DNA of 37,063 nt from Asterionellopsis glacialis. Lineage: Eukaryota > Bacillariophyta > Plagiogrammaphyceae > Rhaphoneidales > Asterionellopsidaceae. The number at the start of each line of letters is the position of its first letter. Within the stretch, counting starts at the first letter, position 1. The stretch covers positions 1-37,063 of the forward strand of contig WKLE02003856.1 of assembly GCA_014885115.2 (NCBI GenBank). Direction: 5' to 3'. The translations under genes and the position numbers were made by a program. Positions 32,434 to 37,063 of this stretch are shown here, piece after piece. The notes beneath the pieces were generated by a model. It saw nothing but the letters and a program-made list of their open reading frames with translations. It was not told where the DNA came from and did not search any database.

Positions 32434-34375
32434 ATGTTACTCACTCAGGATAGAGGTAATGTTCGTCGTACTCAACAAACAGTACATATGACATATTATG
32501 ATACCGGTACATAAGAACATCGTGCTTGGAGTGAACACTACTGTACTTACTGACTGTCTGTAACTGTTCAAAATTTCTATAAGATTAGGGTAAGGCGAAA
32601 TACAATTATTACATTTTTAAATATAGCAAATTCCAAAAATCGCAAAGCTGTCCATGTACCGAAATCACTTTTGGCCTATGATTCATGGAAATTATTTGGT
32701 GATTTAGTAGATACCATTGTAGACACAAGCAAAAGAAGAAATGCAACCACACAAACAACCAAGATACAAGAGGAAAATAATCATCATCCACATCCAAACC
32801 GTCGTTTACAAGATATAACAATTTTGACAAATGGTGTTGCACTTTTTACAGATACAAATAATCAATCTCATACATATGGACTTGAAGAATTTTGGAAACG
32901 AGTGGAATCTAAATTTTATACTGACAATAATAATGATTCTATTCGATCTATTGATATCATTGTAGTAGAAACAGGTGTCGATGCAAGGCAACAAAACAAT
33001 AATAATCATGATGATACGGAAAAAAAAATGTGGTCCAAGTCAGGTTGCTGCCGCCGGGGTAGGGTCGTCATCCTCACAAGATTCAAATGGATCGAGGTCT
33101 GCAACATCACCAACTTGTACTGATTCATTATGGGGGGAGAGTAACAATAGTACACAAATGCATGCCATCTGTGTTGCACAATGCATACGAGAAGTGAAAA
33201 GTCAACTTTTGATTTTATCCGAAAGGAAACGGTATTGTTCAACATCCTCAACTACTAACAACAATCCAATTCGAATCCAATTGACAACTATGGAAAATAA
33301 TGCAATTGATTACCAAAAATTATTTCGAAATTGGTTAGTACATGCCATGTCATCCTCATCGGAAGGGAGTGGCAACATACAATTTGATTTGCCTGAAACT
33401 ATGGACGGGACACAATGTTCCGTATCACTCGATGCATCGTACAAATTAATGCCCTTTCGACTCAATTCCATATCAACGGGTGGTCTGTTTACAGATATAA
33501 AATTATTATCACGATCGAAATTTCAAGTTGTACAGCTTGTCCTCATCACTTCGATTGATCCATCCTTATTGTTTGGTGTACCCATGTCCATTCAAGCTGC
33601 ATTGACTTCGGATTTGCCATCCTATCGTGAAATGCAATTATTGGTAAGATGCTTATTCTCGTACTTCGTAGAAAAAGATCTTGCCTTACTTCTTCGTTCT
33701 GTATCACCTGATAATGATGCTCATACGGTTGACCCCCTAAACAGTACTGAACCACCATTGTATCATATGGAAGGTCAAACTTTCATACTCATGACAGAGG
33801 AATTACCCAATTATCGTCAACAAAATCATGATTCAACAACCATTCAAGAACAGAATGACTTGGCAAGGTTTTCTGGTATGACATTATCTGAAAAATGCCA
33901 ACATTGGAAACCATCCAATGGTGTTCTTTATCGACACGCCACGTCGGAACAGATTTTGCTTGATCGACCTTGCTGTGCTACGAACACAACTCAAGTGGGA
34001 GGTAGTGACTACTATGAGGATACTGAAACACAATACACGGAATATATTGGTAGTTCTTTAGATTTTTTAGATCGTCATCCTTTATTAAACCCAATTTATG
34101 TTGGTGCAAAGGAAGCCGATGCACGAACTAACAGTATGCAACAGCAAATGGACAACAACACAACAACACGTAAAGATGTCGGTGCGGAGAAGAAGATGTC
34201 ATCTAACAAGAATAAGAACAATTCCGAACCAGAATGGACAGACGACTGTGGAGTAGGAGCACGAGAAAGTCCTTGTAGTAGCCAATCCTCTCGTGAAGGT
34301 AGTACTCAAGAAAACACGGATGAAACTGACTCAAATACTCATAACAACATGCTGGATGACTTTTGTTACACTTGA
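32434..34375 (+). CDS. Putative M1AP-like meiotic protein, frame break or short intron inside
   Basis: Two plus-strand frames belong together: one open from 32554 to about 33028, the other from there to the stop at 34375. A possible 5' exon, 32434-32455 (ATG), joins to 32627 by a GTAATG...ATATAG intron of 171 nt. A start further upstream is equally possible. The protein shows RRLQDITILTN, then FWKRVESKFY and IDIIVVETG, then KLFRNWLVHA, SLLFGVPMSIQAALTSDL, MQLLVRCLFSYFVEKDLALL and FILMTEELPNY. The order and spacing resemble animal M1AP, a partner of the meiotic ZZS (TEX11/SHOC1/SPO16) crossover complex; this is by-eye comparison from memory. The C-terminus is Ser/Asn-rich and disordered. Frames switch around an A9 run at 33020-33028, by a one-base indel or by an 82-nt intron at 32962-33043. 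The latter has a poor donor (ATT/GTAGTA) and would delete the conserved-looking VVETG. Confidence 0.55.
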
Positions 34376-34827
34376 GAAGTAGTGGTCGTATGATGAATAC
34401 TGTGGAGATCATACGGGTAAAGCTGCCATCAAAATGTGATTGTATTTTGGTGTGTGTTTAAAAGGAACACAACAACTCAGAATCAAAGAAAGACAAGAAA
34501 GTATGCAATAATTTTCATTGCTCATACAGACAAAATAGACATGAGCACAGCTATGACTTTTATCTTGTGTACTTTTATCGGTTTCGTGCGTAACTATGAG
34601 GTGCTTAAGTTCCTTGCAACAAGGGTCGGAACTTTTCTACACTAAATTGTTCATGAAAGTTGGCCATTTTAGAAAACTCTGTGTTTGTTTTTGAATATGA
34701 TCTGACTCGTTTCTATTTTCTTCTCCACTTGATCCACATAGACAATCCCTCTTGAAGAATCGAAATTGGATGCAAATTCAGAGCTCTTCTAGCTCCAGTG
34801 TTTATATGGAGGAGACCTGCGTCTATT
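34376..34827. other. Convergent intergenic stretch
   Basis: Lies between the 3' ends of the M1AP-like gene and the second transporter. No gene, repeat or RNA recognised. Confidence 0.5.
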
Positions 34828-36774
34828 TCAATTGTCTGTAGATGAATAATGACTTCGAAAGTACAGTGGTGATAATTCTTCATCAACATCACTACGGGTT
34901 TGTTCATCAAGTATGTAATGTCTTTCTTCATTGGTATTATTATTTTCGTTCACCACCATGGTTGCCTTTTTCTTCTGTTTGTTGATATCCTCCACGAGTT
35001 GTAATGATGGTGATGTTGGTGGTGAAGATTTAAATGCTGTCCTTCTAGTATTATCTTCGAACACAAGATCATCACGTACTGGTTTTAAACTCATTTCTTG
35101 TGGTGGCATAATCCATGTCATTAGTGCTCCTGACAATAACACAGTAGCAGCAACATTCAATAGAGTTGATGGATTATCTATCAAAGCACCAATAAGAAAT
35201 TGTGCCAAGAACACTGCTATGCGCCCAAATGTTGAACATAGCACGACACCTGTTGCTCGTGTGTTTGTTGGAAACAATTCAGACGCCATAATGTACAAAA
35301 CTGTATAACAACTCGTCAAACTGGCATAATAGAAGGCGGTGCAAAACACAATCGAACTTGTTTTGGTGGTTGGCATGGATTTCGACTCGTTGTCACCTCC
35401 AATGCCACTAATGTCAGTGGATACTAACCAACTTACGGCAAACAGGGCCGCGCTTGCTATTCCCATGGCCCACATAAGAAATTTATTGCGTCCCATACGA
35501 TCTGTCAGCGTTACACATGCAATGTTACCTGGTGCCAATGCACAATTGAGTATGATGAAATTCAAATAGATGTTGGACAATCCAATACTGTGAAAGATGG
35601 TATTGATCCAAAATGCCAATGCCGCAGCTATGGAAACTATTGTCCATAGTATCTGGACAGTCACTGCCTGCTTACAAAGTTCGGAGGATGTATAAATCAT
35701 TTTGACATTTTTCATGCCTTGTTGTAAGTGTAGGCGTATCAATGATATGTTAGATAATGGCGATGACAATTGCCACGCCGAATCTTCTTTGCCATGGCGA
35801 TAACGGTTATTTGGAGTGAGGTGTTCTTTGTCGTAATAGTATTCGATTTCAGACATTTCGAGTGGTGTACCTGTGTAACCCATAGCTGAGGCTGTCAGAT
35901 TTGCATTCATGGCGGCAAGGTCGTATTTTCCTTGAAGTGCCAAGTACCTTGGACTTTCAGGTACTACCCAAATTACAAGAAGCAATCCAATAATACTTGG
36001 GAGGGCGGTCATGACAGCATAAAGTCTCCATCCACTGTAAGAATAATTTTGGAATACAGCAAATATTAAATACGCTAGGACTGCATTTCCAACTTCGCCG
36101 ACCGTCCAGAAACTTTGTGTGATAGACACAATAAATCCACGTTGTTTAGGTGGTGATATTTCAGTAGCGAGTGTCGCACTACAAGAAAGTATAGCACCAA
36201 TACCAAATCCAGCAATAAATCGACATGTGGCAAAGCTAATGATACTTGATGACATGGCACATAACAAACCACCCATGGATGTAATAGACAACCCAATGAT
36301 TAATGTTGTCTTACGTCCCCATATACGTCCTTCAGCTGCACTAGCTATAATCCCACCGAAAACTAAACCAATGTTTAATATACCAGCCACAATAGCACCA
36401 CCTTGTGCCAAATCATTGTGTAACACATTTTGTTGAAAGTCATGTTCACCCAATATATAACCGATCGAAAACATTTCAGCAGCATCTGCTGCACTTGATA
36501 TACCAATCGAGCCAATAATTATACCATATTGCAATTTGGAAGAATTAAAAAAATGATGTCGAGGAGGAGGAGGCAGAGGAGTCCCACCCACTGTTGTTGC
36601 GTCGATCTTAGAAGTGCTCAATATCGTTACTGCTTCTTCGATTTCGTTGTCCGCTTCGTCAGTTTTATTATTATCATAGGCTGTCTGAAAAAATTGATCA
36701 AGATTACGTGGTTGTGACTTTGCTAGTTCCTTGTGATACAATGCCTGTGGGCCTTGCTCTTGTACATTCTCCAT
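34828..36774 (-). CDS. Major facilitator transporter, SV2/SVOP or sugar-porter type
   Basis: Single-exon frame of 648 residues from ATG 36774. A hydrophilic N-terminus of about 80 residues ends in a Pro run (PPPPRHH). About 12 membrane helices follow. TM1 reads IGISSAADAAEMFSIGYIL. The loop after TM2 has EGRIWGRKTTLIIG (motif A), and the end of TM6 has PESPRYLALQGK, the signature of sugar-porter-like families. A charged loop of about 90 residues carrying TSSEL follows, then DRMGRNKFL between TM8 and TM9 and ELFPTNTRATGV before TM11. The cytosolic tail is about 95 residues and is rich in Lys, Asn and acidic residues. The SV2/SVOP and organic-cation branches of the superfamily best fit these motifs. 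The substrate cannot be inferred. Confidence 0.88.
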   Translation of the reverse strand: MENVQEQGPQALYHKELAKSQPRNLDQFFQTAYDNNKTDEADNEIEEAVTILSTSKIDATTVGGTPLPPPPRHHFFNSSKLQYGIIIGSIGISSAADAAEMFSIGYILGEHDFQQNVLHNDLAQGGAIVAGILNIGLVFGGIIASAAEGRIWGRKTTLIIGLSITSMGGLLCAMSSSIISFATCRFIAGFGIGAILSCSATLATEISPPKQRGFIVSITQSFWTVGEVGNAVLAYLIFAVFQNYSYSGWRLYAVMTALPSIIGLLLVIWVVPESPRYLALQGKYDLAAMNANLTASAMGYTGTPLEMSEIEYYYDKEHLTPNNRYRHGKEDSAWQLSSPLSNISLIRLHLQQGMKNVKMIYTSSELCKQAVTVQILWTIVSIAAALAFWINTIFHSIGLSNIYLNFIILNCALAPGNIACVTLTDRMGRNKFLMWAMGIASAALFAVSWLVSTDISGIGGDNESKSMPTTKTSSIVFCTAFYYASLTSCYTVLYIMASELFPTNTRATGVVLCSTFGRIAVFLAQFLIGALIDNPSTLLNVAATVLLSGALMTWIMPPQEMSLKPVRDDLVFEDNTRRTAFKSSPPTSPSLQLVEDINKQKKKATMVVNENNNTNEERHYILDEQTRSDVDEELSPLYFRSHYSSTDN

Positions 36775-37063
36775 TTCGAATTCCCGTATTGGACTTGATT
36801 ATCTTGTTTTTTCAAAAGCAAAGATTGTATCGACCATACACATCATTAGAGAATGTTGCACGCGAGAAAAAGTGGAAACATCAGGACAACGGAGGCGTCT
36901 ACGTATACTGTAGTATATGATTTTTATCGTAAGGTCAAAACGCAAATCGCGTCTCGTCGGGCGGGTGTCTAAAAGTAAATAAATACCAAGTTCAGGGCGT
37001 TTTTCCGGTCTCGTATATAGAAAAAATTCATTTTTCCGCACGGGTACATGAGGACGTACAATG
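36775..37063 (-). promoter_or_regulatory. Upstream region of the second transporter, cut by window end
   Basis: The 289 bases upstream of the transporter ATG to the window edge presumably hold its promoter. No motif can be defined and no other gene is supported. Confidence 0.35.

Noticed and set aside
33049..33083. A very short intron (GTAGGG to ACAAG) to join the two frames of the M1AP-like gene
   Set aside because: It would be about 23 nt, far below any intron seen in this window (82-175 nt).
1..37063. CRISPR arrays, bacterial operons, tRNA or rRNA genes
   Set aside because: I saw no spaced identical repeats, no Shine-Dalgarno-led gene chains and no tRNA-like or rRNA-like sequence. The gene structures are eukaryotic.

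Overview
The window is eukaryotic nuclear DNA, most likely from a diatom or a closely related alga with a red-derived secondary plastid. Three things point there. Genes are split by short GT-AG introns of about 80-175 nt. A small protein on the minus strand near 18.3 kb starts with a signal peptide ending in an ASAF-type plastid-targeting motif. The retrotransposon at 2.9-8.8 kb is a Copia-type element whose protease and reverse-transcriptase motifs resemble those common in diatom genomes. The species call is inference; no rRNA or other marker gene is present.

Layout, left to right. 0.3-2.0 kb (+): a three-exon aldo-keto reductase with an N-terminal Dabb (A/B barrel) domain. 2.9-8.76 kb: a degenerate Copia/Ty1 LTR retrotransposon with about 430-bp LTRs, three nonsense codons, two frameshifts and a rearranged 5' end. 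9.5-10.4 kb (-): a protein of a family I associate with diatoms, of unknown function. 10.6-11.6 kb: a gene-free stretch dense in the palindrome GTACCTGGTAC and its variants. 12.0-16.6 kb (-): a two-exon SIN3 corepressor. 17.3-17.9 kb (+): prefoldin subunit 4. 18.1-18.5 kb (-): a plastid-targeted small protein. 18.9-19.3 kb (+): a fragment resembling C19orf12. 19.6 kb: a 61-base assembly gap. 19.7-21.2 kb (-): a BRO1-domain protein. 21.9-25.2 kb (+): a tandem AAA+ ATPase. 25.5-27.7 kb (-): a four-exon major facilitator transporter. 28.7-30.0 kb (-): a PX-BAR sorting nexin. 30.0-32.4 kb: no supported gene. 32.4-34.4 kb (+): a protein I align by eye with the animal meiotic protein M1AP. 34.8-36.8 kb (-): a second major facilitator transporter.

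The genes do not form an operon or one pathway. They are independent housekeeping and regulatory genes: chromatin repression (SIN3), chaperoning (prefoldin, AAA+), endosomal trafficking (BRO1, sorting nexin) and membrane transport. Two divergent pairs, SIN3/prefoldin and BRO1/AAA+, share intergenic promoters of roughly 0.6-0.7 kb. The most interesting items are the putative M1AP-like gene with its frame break, the AAA+ protein with an altered first Walker B, the transition-biased inactivation and inverted 61-nt LTR piece in the retrotransposon, and the palindrome cluster together with its presence/absence difference between the two LTRs.
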